From Candidatus Merdiplasma excrementigallinarum (GTDB lineage Bacteria; Bacillota; Clostridia; Lachnospirales; Lachnospiraceae), in NCBI GenBank assembly GCA_018713435.1, contig DVOS01000029.1, positions 1 to 55,996 of the forward strand: 55,996 bases of DNA, given 5' to 3'. The notes under the pieces are model-generated. The model had not been told where the DNA came from, made no database searches, and saw only the letters and a list, made by a program, of their open reading frames with translations. Position 1 is the stretch's first letter. The number at the start of each line of letters is the position of its first letter. Below are positions 23,133 through 31,247 of the stretch, piece by piece. The translations under genes were made by a program, and so were the position numbers.

Positions 23133-23774
23133 TCAGTCGGAAAGGTTTCGGTAGATTCCTCTCTCCTCCATATAGGCAATCACCGGCTCCGGAACATAAT
23201 ACCGGCAGCTTCTTCCTTCCGCCGCCCAGGAACGGATCGTCCTAGACGAAATATCGATATTCAGGCTTTCCAGCTTCCGGATATCCGCGTGGAACTTATC
23301 CCGAAGCCCCGCAATCTTCTCATCCATCAACGCTGACGGCATATGGTCGCGCACCGCCGCCACCAGGATACAGAGACGGCAGATTTCCTGGGGATCTTTC
23401 CATGTCTCAAAATTCAGCAAAGAATCCGCTCCCAGAATAAAATAGTAGTCTGTATCCGGATTGGCAGCCGTCAGCCTCTCCAGCGTCTCCCGGGTATAGT
23501 TGTAACCCTGATCGTGCATCTCTTCCAGGGAAAGCTCAAAATGACGGTTGGAGGCAATGGCTCTTTTTACCATCTCCACCCGCTCTTCGTTGGAAGCGCC
23601 CTCCCGGTCCACCTTATGAGGCGGGTTTCCGGAAGGCATAAACAGCACTTTCTCCAGTTCAAACTGCTGGTAAGCGTTTTCTCCCAGGATCAGATGCCCG
23701 ATATGGATCGGATCAAAGGTTCCGCCCATAATGCCAATTCGTCTGCGGTTTTCCTGCCTTTTTTCTCCGCTCAT
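23133..23774 (-). CDS. nadD: Nicotinate-nucleotide adenylyltransferase
   Basis: NadD makes deamido-NAD from nicotinate mononucleotide and ATP. The 213-residue protein has the nucleotidyltransferase motif GGTFDPIHIGHL and the second signature ISSRTIRSWAAEGRS, with FMPSGNPPHK and FILGADSLLNFETW between them. I place the start at 23774 (MSGEKRQ), served by GAGGT; the longer frame runs into yhbY. It overlaps no neighbour and begins 7 nt after the yhbY stop. Confidence 0.95.
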   Translation of the reverse strand: MSGEKRQENRRRIGIMGGTFDPIHIGHLILGENAYQQFELEKVLFMPSGNPPHKVDREGASNEERVEMVKRAIASNRHFELSLEEMHDQGYNYTRETLERLTAANPDTDYYFILGADSLLNFETWKDPQEICRLCILVAAVRDHMPSALMDEKIAGLRDKFHADIRKLESLNIDISSRTIRSWAAEGRSCRYYVPEPVIAYMEERGIYRNLSD

Positions 23775-23781
23775 CTTAAGA

Positions 23782-24081
23782 TTACCTCGGCAATTCAATT
23801 TTCTTTTTCTCTTTTTTCCCTTCCCGGTACAGGACAATCTTTTTTCCGATTACCTGCACCACCTGGGATCTGGTTCTCTCCGCCACAATCTGGGCCAGCT
23901 CCCCGGGATCATCCATGCAGTTCTGCAGAACACTTATTTTGATCAGTTCCCTGGCTTCCAGCGCCTCTGCGATGGCGGCTGTCAGTTCCGGGGTCAGGCT
24001 GTTTTTCCCAATCTGAAAAATCGGATCCATGGTCATAGCCAGTCCCTTCAGATAAGCCCGCTGCTTACTTGTCATATTCAT
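23782..24081 (-). CDS. yhbY: YhbY-type CRM-domain RNA-binding protein
   Basis: The 99-residue CRM-domain protein binds pre-50S ribosome particles. It has the family opening MTSKQRAYLKGLAM, the GKN turn of the GxxG RNA-binding loop (PIFQIGKNSLTPEL) and the C-terminal VVQVIGKKIVLYRE. It is first in the yhbY-nadD-yqeK-rsfS-sseB operon and has its own promoter at 24114-24142. In relatives obg usually lies directly upstream; here it is about 16 kb away. Confidence 0.93.
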   Translation of the reverse strand: MNMTSKQRAYLKGLAMTMDPIFQIGKNSLTPELTAAIAEALEARELIKISVLQNCMDDPGELAQIVAERTRSQVVQVIGKKIVLYREGKKEKKKIELPR

Positions 24082-24113
24082 CCTCCGTACTGTTGATTTT
24101 TGAAGTACATTTC

Positions 24114-24142
24114 ATTATAACACAGACCCTTTTATATCTCAA
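24114..24142 (-). promoter_or_regulatory. yhbY operon promoter
   Basis: TTGAGA (24137-24142), 17 bp, TATAAT (24114-24119) on the minus strand. This frees the operon from the genes now inserted upstream. Confidence 0.65.
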
Positions 24143-24154
24143 CCGCGGGACAGG

Positions 24155-25018
24155 TCAGACCTGCGCAGAGACTCCGGCGGCATCATCACGGCTTTCGGAA
24201 AAGAAGCTATGGGAAATCAGATCCTTGGTTTCCCCTCCCGCTTCCATGACATGACGGATAAACAGATTCCGGATACCGGCGTATTCTCCCAGTCCTTTCA
24301 GTACGCAGTCCACCTGATAGCCTTCCGCGCGCAGCTGGCTGTACCAGGAATCTTCGTCATCCCCGGCCATATCATGTCTGGCATGATCGCCGGCCACAAT
24401 CATAAAGGGAGCCAGAATGACTCTGGAAGGGCCATACTCCCGCAGAAGCCGCTTTAAGGACACCATGGAGGGATAGGCTTCCACCGTTCCGAGAAAAATA
24501 TTCGGATGGCCCAGATCCTTAAACTGATAATCCAGGGCGGCGTAAATGGAGTTGGCAAAATGGGTGGTTCCGTGTCCCATCAGAACAAGGGCCTCCTCTC
24601 GCTTCAGATCATGAAACTCCTCCGCCACCGCCTCAATTACAGCCGCCGAATCCTCCGCGCTGGTAAGCAGCGGCGTACCGAAAGAAATAGAGTCGAACTG
24701 TTCCCGGAATTCCAGTACGTCTTCCTTCATCAGATCATTCTCTATGCCGTTAATCACATGGGTGGGCTGTACAATCACATGGGCAATGCCGTCCCTTCGC
24801 ATCTGTTCCATGGCTTCCCGCACGTTGGGAATTTTTTCCCCGTCCCGTTTCAGAAGTTTGGCCAGAATCATCTTGCTTGTCCAGGCCCGGTAAATTCTGT
24901 ACTCCCCGAAAGCGGCCTGGATATCTCTCTCTATCGCGTCTATCGTCAGGGCCCTGGTGTCGTGATGGCTTGTGCCGAAGCTGACCACCAGTATCGCCTT
25001 GTCCGTATATTCCCGCAT
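24155..25018 (-). CDS. cbiK: Sirohydrochlorin cobaltochelatase (CbiK family)
   Basis: CbiK inserts cobalt into sirohydrochlorin in anaerobic B12 synthesis; family members also accept iron or nickel in vitro. The 287-residue protein starts MREYTDKAILVVSFGTSHHDTR and keeps both catalytic His motifs, MGHGTTHFANSIY and VAGDHARHDMAG. No other cobalamin gene is in the window; instead it ends a ten-gene importer/reductase operon, 52 nt after the ferredoxin. Start 25018 follows GGAG. Cobalt is therefore an assumption. Confidence 0.88.
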   Translation of the reverse strand: MREYTDKAILVVSFGTSHHDTRALTIDAIERDIQAAFGEYRIYRAWTSKMILAKLLKRDGEKIPNVREAMEQMRRDGIAHVIVQPTHVINGIENDLMKEDVLEFREQFDSISFGTPLLTSAEDSAAVIEAVAEEFHDLKREEALVLMGHGTTHFANSIYAALDYQFKDLGHPNIFLGTVEAYPSMVSLKRLLREYGPSRVILAPFMIVAGDHARHDMAGDDEDSWYSQLRAEGYQVDCVLKGLGEYAGIRNLFIRHVMEAGGETKDLISHSFFSESRDDAAGVSAQV

Positions 25019-25070
25019 GAACTGTTCTCCTTGTAAAAAATTTGTAGGCAAATCCTGTTTTATTGTACGA

Positions 25071-25373
25071 TTACCCGGCGTTTTTGTCAACGAGATCGGT
25101 TTTTTTCACAGGAACAAATTTTGCCTGGTTCATCAGAGGATGCACCAGACGGATGGCGCCCTCTCTGGGACAGGCCATCACGCAGGCGCCGCAGTAGTAG
25201 CATTCTCCCGGATACATCACCACGGGAGGCCTGCCTTTTTCAGGATTGGGAATAAGTATATCGCACTGGCACACGCCGGCGCACCGGTTGCATCCTATGC
25301 AGAGAGTTTCATCAAACTTCAGGGGCCTGGTGCTGCAGGGAACCGGACTGACCCGGTATTCAATCTGTTTCAT
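25071..25373 (-). CDS. Two-[4Fe-4S] ferredoxin subunit
   Basis: The 100-residue protein has two complete four-Cys motifs, CIGCNRCAGVCQC and CYYCGACVMACP, each with the usual trailing Pro or Cys. The layout and the pairing with a FAD subunit resemble the start of the beta subunit of APS reductase, but the long C-terminal tail of that subunit is absent. The start at 25373 overlaps the flavoprotein gene by 14 nt, which implies coupled translation and a complex. It probably feeds electrons to the flavoprotein. Confidence 0.85.
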   Translation of the reverse strand: MKQIEYRVSPVPCSTRPLKFDETLCIGCNRCAGVCQCDILIPNPEKGRPPVVMYPGECYYCGACVMACPREGAIRLVHPLMNQAKFVPVKKTDLVDKNAG

Positions 25374-27330
25374 AGATATAGGCCTCCTCTCCTTCCAGAT
25401 AATCCTGGTTGTGCTTTTCATACTCCTCCTTCAGGCTGCCGAAATAATCCAGGGGAACATTTCGCTCCAGTACCTTCCCCTCCTCCTGACGGAGTACAAT
25501 ATGTCTTTGCCACTGAGGCGGATCCATCTGCGGATAATCGCTTCTTCGGAAAAACAGGGGTTCGCTGCTGCATTTTCTCGCCAGACTGGCGTATAGTACG
25601 ATTCTGGATACCGTGAGAATATCCAGCACTTCATGAACCCGCATCAGTTCGTGGGGGTTGGAGGCCGTCAGTCTGGGAACCATGTCCCGCTCAAACTGAT
25701 CCAGCAGATCCAATCCCTCCCGCAGAAGGGCTTCACAGCGCACGCCGCCGCAGTAATTCTGCATAGCCTTGGAGATGGCCATATTTAACTCCTTCCAGCT
25801 GATGCCGTCCTCTCTGTCAGCGTACAGCGGAGCCAGCAGCCGTTCTTTTTCAGTCCGGGCCTCTTCTGGTGAGCAGGAAAGCAGCTTTTCCTGTTTTCCT
25901 GCAAAGGCGGAAGCCTTACGGCCCGCATAATAACCGGTAGCGCAGGCGGCTCCCGCGCAGTCAGAGGCAAAAATCTGATCTCCCGCCACAAAGACGCCGG
26001 GGATATTGGTCATCATATCCCAATCGTGCATAACGCCTCCGGGAGCGCCGAAAAACTGCCGTTCCTGCTCCAGAAAGCTGGCAGACTGCCAGCCGGTACC
26101 GTAGCTTTGCAGCATATGCTTTTCAGGGTCAAACCCTCTCTCCTTATAATTTTCGTAAATGGGAATCTTGGTTTTGGCCTCCTCTCCCACCATCATGCCC
26201 CAGATCACCTTTCGCTCCATCTCGGGCATACGGCTTAAGTCCGCGTAAAAGGGAAGCTGATATCCGCGTTTCATGAGCGTGTCAAAATCCAGGGTTTCCG
26301 GGCCCCGATACTCATATTTGGGATTGTCGATAACGCCTCCCTTCAGGAAGAATTTCTGTCCCGGGGCGGGATAATATCTTTCTGAAACCGTTTTCAATTC
26401 CTTTCCGTCCCGGTCCACATAGGGAATCTCCACTCCTCTGGCATCCACCATCGTGGCGGCATACCAGGTATTGTGGTTGTTTCCGGTTCCATAGGGAGGA
26501 AAGCTGCGTCCCGCCGCGGAAAACTCCGCCCGCACGGATTTTTCCATCATGGTAAACTCCATGCCGGCCCTCCAGCCCATGGCGTGTCCGCTTCCGATGC
26601 TCTGAAGGGGGCGAAACTCGCAAAGCCCCACGGTATCGCTGTTAAAAAGCCAGACTCTGGCAGGCCTGGACATGCACATAACGGTGGCCTTTGCCCGGAA
26701 AATATAAAATTTTCCCGTGTGTACATTCATGCCCATAGCCCCGGCGCCCTGCTTCTCTCCTTTTTCATTTACCGCGGTCAGAAGGGCGGTGGCTTCCGTT
26801 CTGTCCAGGACCTTTACCCCCAGCCGTTTCAGTTCTTTTGCCAGGGCCGGCTTAAAGGTAGAACCCCAGACCCGCAGGGTAAATCTGTTTTTATAATCAT
26901 AGGCAAACATCAGCTTTGTCTCATCGTCCCGAAACTCCGCTCCCGCGAATTCATCCTCCGTATCCCGGATCTTGCCTCCGAAGCGCTCCATATCCAGAAG
27001 ACGGTCATAGCCTTCCCGGCATTCAATATAGTGGGCGATTCCATTGCTGAACCAGTCCTGCTCCCGGACGTAAGCCTCCGCAATCTCCTCCGGCGTCACC
27101 TGCGAACAGGGGTTGGTGCAGGCGGACTCCCAGTGATCAAATCCTGTTCCGGCACAGCCGCTGCGCTCGGTCACTCCTTTTTCCACCAGAATGACGGACT
27201 GGCCCCTGCGGGCGGCGGCAATCGCCGCAAAACACCCGGAAAGGCCGCCTCCCAGCACCAGTACGTCGCAGGTTAATGTTTCTTCCTGGCCGGCTTCATT
27301 TTCATACGGCCATTTATATGTCTGTTCCAT
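25360..27330 (-). CDS. FAD-dependent reductase of the fumarate reductase/APS reductase superfamily
   Basis: The 656-residue protein has the dinucleotide motif GGGLSG (27-32), the covalent-or-tight FAD region KGVTERSGCAGTGFDHWESA, a central capping domain and the C-terminal FAD motif IPGVFVAGDQIFASDCAGAACATG. The last ~120 residues are helical, as in succinate dehydrogenase/AprA-type subunits. There is no Tat or Sec signal, so it is cytoplasmic. The substrate is unknown; known fumarate-site motifs are not evident. It lies between the importer ATPase gene and a ferredoxin gene. Start 27330 follows GGGAG. Confidence 0.8.
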   Translation of the reverse strand: MEQTYKWPYENEAGQEETLTCDVLVLGGGLSGCFAAIAAARRGQSVILVEKGVTERSGCAGTGFDHWESACTNPCSQVTPEEIAEAYVREQDWFSNGIAHYIECREGYDRLLDMERFGGKIRDTEDEFAGAEFRDDETKLMFAYDYKNRFTLRVWGSTFKPALAKELKRLGVKVLDRTEATALLTAVNEKGEKQGAGAMGMNVHTGKFYIFRAKATVMCMSRPARVWLFNSDTVGLCEFRPLQSIGSGHAMGWRAGMEFTMMEKSVRAEFSAAGRSFPPYGTGNNHNTWYAATMVDARGVEIPYVDRDGKELKTVSERYYPAPGQKFFLKGGVIDNPKYEYRGPETLDFDTLMKRGYQLPFYADLSRMPEMERKVIWGMMVGEEAKTKIPIYENYKERGFDPEKHMLQSYGTGWQSASFLEQERQFFGAPGGVMHDWDMMTNIPGVFVAGDQIFASDCAGAACATGYYAGRKASAFAGKQEKLLSCSPEEARTEKERLLAPLYADREDGISWKELNMAISKAMQNYCGGVRCEALLREGLDLLDQFERDMVPRLTASNPHELMRVHEVLDILTVSRIVLYASLARKCSSEPLFFRRSDYPQMDPPQWQRHIVLRQEEGKVLERNVPLDYFGSLKEEYEKHNQDYLEGEEAYIYETD

Positions 27331-27353
27331 TGTCGTATCTCCCTGTTTTATCT

Positions 27354-28319
27354 TTACCTGTCTGTTTCCTCTATTCTGCAGCAGGCCGCAAAATGACCGG
27401 GGGAGACCTCCCGCAGAGGGATCTCGCCCTGTCGGCACAAATCTGTGGCATAGGGGCAGCGGCCGCTGAAACGGCAGCCGGGCTTTGGATCCACCGGACT
27501 TGTCACCTCGCCCTGCAGCAGATGGCGCTTTTTGTGCAGGGATTCGATGCTGGGGATGGGGATCGCTGCCAGCAGTGCTTTTGTGTAGGGATGAACAGGA
27601 TGTTCAAAAATTTCCTCCGAGGGAGCCCGCTCCACACATTTTCCCAGATACATGACCATGATCTCATCGGAAATATGCTTTACAACTGACAGATCATGGG
27701 TAATAAACAGGTAAGTCAGTCCCATCTTATCCTGCAGATCCATCAGAAGATTCAGAATCTGGGCCTGAATGGATACGTCAAGGGCGGATACCGGTTCATC
27801 GCAGACCACAAATTCCGGCCTTAAAATCAGGGCCCTGGCCACGCCGATTCTCTGGCGTCTGCCGCCGTCCAGCTCATGGGGATAGGCCATAGCCAGCCGT
27901 TTGGCAAGGCCCACTGTATCCATAATGTGCTCCACTCTCTCCTGGATTTCCTTTTTGCTTTTGCAGACCTTATTGACGAGCAGAGGCTCCGCGATCAGCT
28001 GCTGAACCGTCATACGGCCGTTCAGGCTGGAATAGGGATCCTGAAAAATCATCTGCATTTTAGGCCGGACCTGTTTCAGTTCCCCCCTGGAAAGATGATT
28101 CACCTGTTTTCCACGAAAAAGAATCTCCCCTTCCGTAGGTTCATAAAGCTGCAGCAGGGTTCTGCCCAGGGTGGATTTTCCGCATCCCGATTCCCCTACC
28201 ACTCCCATGGTTTTCCCTTTTTCAATAGAAAAACTTACATCGTCCACCGCGTGAAGCGTACCTCTGGAGGTGGGAAAAAACTTTTTCAGATGGACTGCTT
28301 CTATAAGAATTTCGCTCAT
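27354..28319 (-). CDS. dppF: Oligopeptide/dipeptide ABC transporter ATPase (DppF-type)
   Basis: The 321-residue ATPase has Walker A GESGCGKST (42-50), a Q-loop FQDPYSS, Walker B VCDEPVSALD and the C-terminal oligopeptide-transport zinc-type motif PGCRFSGRCPYATDLC. The signature reads ELDGGRRQR in place of the canonical LSGGQRQR, a variant seen in DppF-like proteins. It overlaps dppD by 4 nt. It energises import together with DppD. Confidence 0.92.
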   Translation of the reverse strand: MSEILIEAVHLKKFFPTSRGTLHAVDDVSFSIEKGKTMGVVGESGCGKSTLGRTLLQLYEPTEGEILFRGKQVNHLSRGELKQVRPKMQMIFQDPYSSLNGRMTVQQLIAEPLLVNKVCKSKKEIQERVEHIMDTVGLAKRLAMAYPHELDGGRRQRIGVARALILRPEFVVCDEPVSALDVSIQAQILNLLMDLQDKMGLTYLFITHDLSVVKHISDEIMVMYLGKCVERAPSEEIFEHPVHPYTKALLAAIPIPSIESLHKKRHLLQGEVTSPVDPKPGCRFSGRCPYATDLCRQGEIPLREVSPGHFAACCRIEETDR

Positions 28320-29329
28320 TCTTTCACCTTCCCTTCTCCGAACAGATGGCAGCGGATCTGATGTCCCTCTTTTTCATATACATCCGGTTTTTGCTGCCGG
28401 CAGATTTCCATACACTTTCCGCACCGGGGCGAAAAGCTGCAGCCCTTGGGCAGGTCTGTAGGATCCGGCATCAGACCTTCAATGGGATGCAGCCTGGCGG
28501 AATTTTCCGTCAGACTGGGAATGGATCCGAAAAGCCCTGTGGTATAGGGGTGGTGTTCCTCTCCCGTAAAAATGTCCGCCAGAGTTCCGTACTCCACAAT
28601 TTCACCGGCATACATAATGGCCACCTGGTCGCAGGTCTCCGCTACAACGCCAAGATCATGGGTAATCATAATCACGGAGGTGCCGTATTTTCTCTGCAGG
28701 TCACAGATCATGGAAAGGATCTGGGCCTGAATCGTTACATCCAGGGCTGTGGTGGGTTCATCCGCAATCAGCAGCCGGGGGTTGCACACCAGGGCAATGG
28801 CTATCACCACCCGCTGACGCATTCCGCCGGAAAACTGATAGGGATATTCATTTTTTCTTTCTTTTGGGATGCCCACCAGTTCCAGCGTCTCCTCCACCTT
28901 CTGCTCGATCTCTTTTGGGCTCAGTTCTTTCTGATGGTGCAGGTACAGCGCTTCCCCGATCTGCTCTCCCACAGTCAGCACCGGGTTTAAGGCCGTCATG
29001 GGATCCTGAAAGATCATGGATATTTTCTGTCCCCGGATCTGCTGCATCTCATGATTGTCCAGCCCGCAGATATCTCTGTCTTCAAACAGAATCTGGCCGG
29101 AAGTGATTCTGGCAGTGCGCTCAGGCAGCAGTTTCATAATTCCCAGAGCTGTGGTGGTTTTTCCCGCACCGGTTTCCCCTACCAGTCCCAGAGTTTCTCC
29201 TTCCCGCAGGGAAAAGCTGATTCCGTTTACCGCCCGGACTGTCTCCAGGTCGGTTTTGTATACAATGGACAGATCTTTTATTTCCAGAAGCTTTTCTCCG
29301 ATCTGTACCTGGTTCGTATATTCTTCCAT
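28316..29329 (-). CDS. dppD: Oligopeptide/dipeptide ABC transporter ATPase (DppD-type)
   Basis: The 337-residue ATPase has Walker A GETGAGKTT (51-59), signature FSGGMRQR, Walker B IADEPTTALDVT and the C-terminal PKGCSFSPRCGKCMEIC motif shared by peptide and nickel importer ATPases. It pairs with DppF as a heterodimer below the two permeases. It starts 13 nt after dppC. Confidence 0.92.
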   Translation of the reverse strand: MEEYTNQVQIGEKLLEIKDLSIVYKTDLETVRAVNGISFSLREGETLGLVGETGAGKTTTALGIMKLLPERTARITSGQILFEDRDICGLDNHEMQQIRGQKISMIFQDPMTALNPVLTVGEQIGEALYLHHQKELSPKEIEQKVEETLELVGIPKERKNEYPYQFSGGMRQRVVIAIALVCNPRLLIADEPTTALDVTIQAQILSMICDLQRKYGTSVIMITHDLGVVAETCDQVAIMYAGEIVEYGTLADIFTGEEHHPYTTGLFGSIPSLTENSARLHPIEGLMPDPTDLPKGCSFSPRCGKCMEICRQQKPDVYEKEGHQIRCHLFGEGKVKE

Positions 29330-29342
29330 TTCTTATGCCTCC

Positions 29343-30203
29343 TCAATCCTTAAGTTTGGGGTCCAGGGCGTCTGTCAGGCCGTCTCCTACCAGGTTAAAA
29401 GCCAGGGAGGAAAACAGGATGCACAGTCCCGGGAACAGAAGCATATGGGGCGCTGAGAACAGATAGATCTGGGCGTTGGAAAGCAGCGCGCCCCATTCCG
29501 GTGAAGGGGGCTGGATGCCCATGCCGATAAAACTCAGTCCGGCTGCGGACAGCATCATATCCGATATGCTCATGGTGGTATTTACAATGATGGGCCCCAT
29601 GGCGTTGGGAAGCACATAACGGAAAATAATCCGGGCGTTGGAAGCCCCGTAGGACTTGGCCGCCTCCACATAATCCTGTTCTGCCGCCGTCAACACTACG
29701 GACCGGATCAGACGCACGTTGCCGGGCACGCAGGATACGGTGATGGCGATAATCAGGTTCCGAAGGTTTGTGCCCAGGGCCGCCACGACCGCCAGAGACA
29801 GCAAAATGGGGGGAACGCACATGAATACGTCCACAATACGGCTGATGACATTGTCCACCCAGCCACCGAAATATCCGGCGCTGGCTCCCAGTACAGCTCC
29901 AATGACCAGAGCCATCAGGCTGGTAGCCAGGCCGATCAGCAGCGAATAGCGGGAACCGTGTACAACCCGGGCGAAAAGATCCCTCCCCAGCTCATCCGTA
30001 CCGAAAAAATGAGCCATGCTGGATCCCTGCAGACGGTCGGCTCCTACCTGGTCGATACATTTGGAATAAGGGACAATCAGATCCGCGAAGAGAGCCATGC
30101 TTAAAATGATAATCAGGATCACCAGTCCCAGCACAGCCGTTTTATTTTTGCGAAACCTCCGCCAGAATTCTGCCAGCTGCGCATGCTTTCTGCTTTTACT
30201 CAC
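29343..30203 (-). CDS. dppC: Peptide/nickel-type ABC transporter permease (DppC-type)
   Basis: About 286 residues with six membrane helices and the EAA loop AAKSYGASNARIIFRYVLPN that contacts the ATPase. FFGTDELGRDLFARVVHGSR is typical of DppC/OppC. I choose the GTG at 30203: GGAGG lies 8 nt upstream and the start overlaps the dppB stop. The ATG at 30218 contains that Shine-Dalgarno and lacks one of its own. Confidence 0.9.
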   Translation of the reverse strand: MSKSRKHAQLAEFWRRFRKNKTAVLGLVILIIILSMALFADLIVPYSKCIDQVGADRLQGSSMAHFFGTDELGRDLFARVVHGSRYSLLIGLATSLMALVIGAVLGASAGYFGGWVDNVISRIVDVFMCVPPILLSLAVVAALGTNLRNLIIAITVSCVPGNVRLIRSVVLTAAEQDYVEAAKSYGASNARIIFRYVLPNAMGPIIVNTTMSISDMMLSAAGLSFIGMGIQPPSPEWGALLSNAQIYLFSAPHMLLFPGLCILFSSLAFNLVGDGLTDALDPKLKD

Positions 30204-31146
30204 GGCTCTTACCTCCATTCTGATATTTTGCCTTAATCCTCGGGTCAATGAAGGCATACAGGATATCCACCAGCAGGATAATCAGGCTGAACAGCACTGC
30301 AAGAAACAGCGTGGCTCCCATGACCATGGGAACATCCTTCTGCCGGATGGCTGTGGTCATCAGGGTTCCCATTCCGGGCATGGCAAATACTGTCTCCGCA
30401 ATAATAGCGCCGCCCAGAGAAGCGCCAAATCCTCCGCCCAGAGAGGTGATAACCGGAAGAAGGGCATTCCGAAGGGCGTGTTTCCAGATCACCCGTCTGT
30501 TGGAAGCTCCTTTGGCCTTTGCCGTCCGGATATACTCCTGCCGTATAGTCTCCAGCATGGTGGAGCGGGTCAGACGCAGCGTTCCGGCTGCCGCAGGCAG
30601 GGCTACCGTCAGGGTAGGAAGGATAAAATGCCTGAAAGAACCGGCTCCGAAGGAAGGCAGAAGGCCCAGCTTCAGAGAAAACAGGGTCATCAGCATCAGC
30701 CCCAGCCAGAAGCTTGGCATGGAGGCAAATACCAGAGCCACCACCACGCATACATGGTCCATTTTGGAATACTGGCGTACAGCAGAGAAAATGCCCATGC
30801 TCATTCCGAGAATGGAGGAAAGGCACATGGACAGGACTGCCAGAATAAAAGTGTTGGGAAACCTGGCCAGAATGTCATGCAGCACCGGCTGGCGGGTGGA
30901 ATAAGAGGTTCCCAGATCAAAATGAAACACAATATCTCCGATATAATTAAAAAAGCGGGTAAAAAAGGGCTGGTCGTAGCCGAATTCCGCATTCAGAGCG
31001 GCAATATCTTCCGGCCGTGCCGTTATGCCCAGAATAATGGAGCCGGGGTCTCCGGGGGTAAGGGAGAGGATAGTAAATACAAGGAACGACACTCCCAGGA
31101 GCACCGGTATCATATATAAAAGTCTTTTTATCACATACTTTGACAT
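30196..31146 (-). CDS. dppB: Peptide/nickel-type ABC transporter permease (DppB-type)
   Basis: The 316-residue permease opens with the DppB/OppB/NikB signature YVIKRLLYMIPVLLGVSFLVF and LTPGDPG. It has six membrane helices and the EAA loop TAKAKGASNRRVIWKHALRN. It partners DppC. Transcripts reach it from dppA through an attenuating hairpin at 31171-31216. Confidence 0.92.
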   Translation of the reverse strand: MSKYVIKRLLYMIPVLLGVSFLVFTILSLTPGDPGSIILGITARPEDIAALNAEFGYDQPFFTRFFNYIGDIVFHFDLGTSYSTRQPVLHDILARFPNTFILAVLSMCLSSILGMSMGIFSAVRQYSKMDHVCVVVALVFASMPSFWLGLMLMTLFSLKLGLLPSFGAGSFRHFILPTLTVALPAAAGTLRLTRSTMLETIRQEYIRTAKAKGASNRRVIWKHALRNALLPVITSLGGGFGASLGGAIIAETVFAMPGMGTLMTTAIRQKDVPMVMGATLFLAVLFSLIILLVDILYAFIDPRIKAKYQNGGKSRE

Positions 31147-31170
31147 ACAGACTTAACTGCTCCTTTCTCT

Positions 31171-31216
31171 AAAAGGAGCCGCCGGACAGCCTTTTTGCCC
31201 GGCGGCGCCCCTTTTT
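31171..31216 (-). terminator. Attenuator between dppA and dppB
   Basis: The GC-rich stem CCGGCGGC/GCCGCCGG, extended by CCCCTTTT/AAAAGG pairing, is followed on the minus strand by CCTTTTAG. It probably trims most transcripts after dppA so the binding protein is made in excess. Confidence 0.7.
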
Positions 31217-31247
31217 GTAATTTTCTCATCTGTATCAGCCTGAATTT

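Noticed and set aside
27885-27910. The altered ABC signature (ELDGGRRQR) of the DppF-type ATPase as evidence of a dead enzyme.
   Set aside because: All other nucleotide-binding motifs are intact and this variant occurs in working DppF-like proteins, so it is not a defect.
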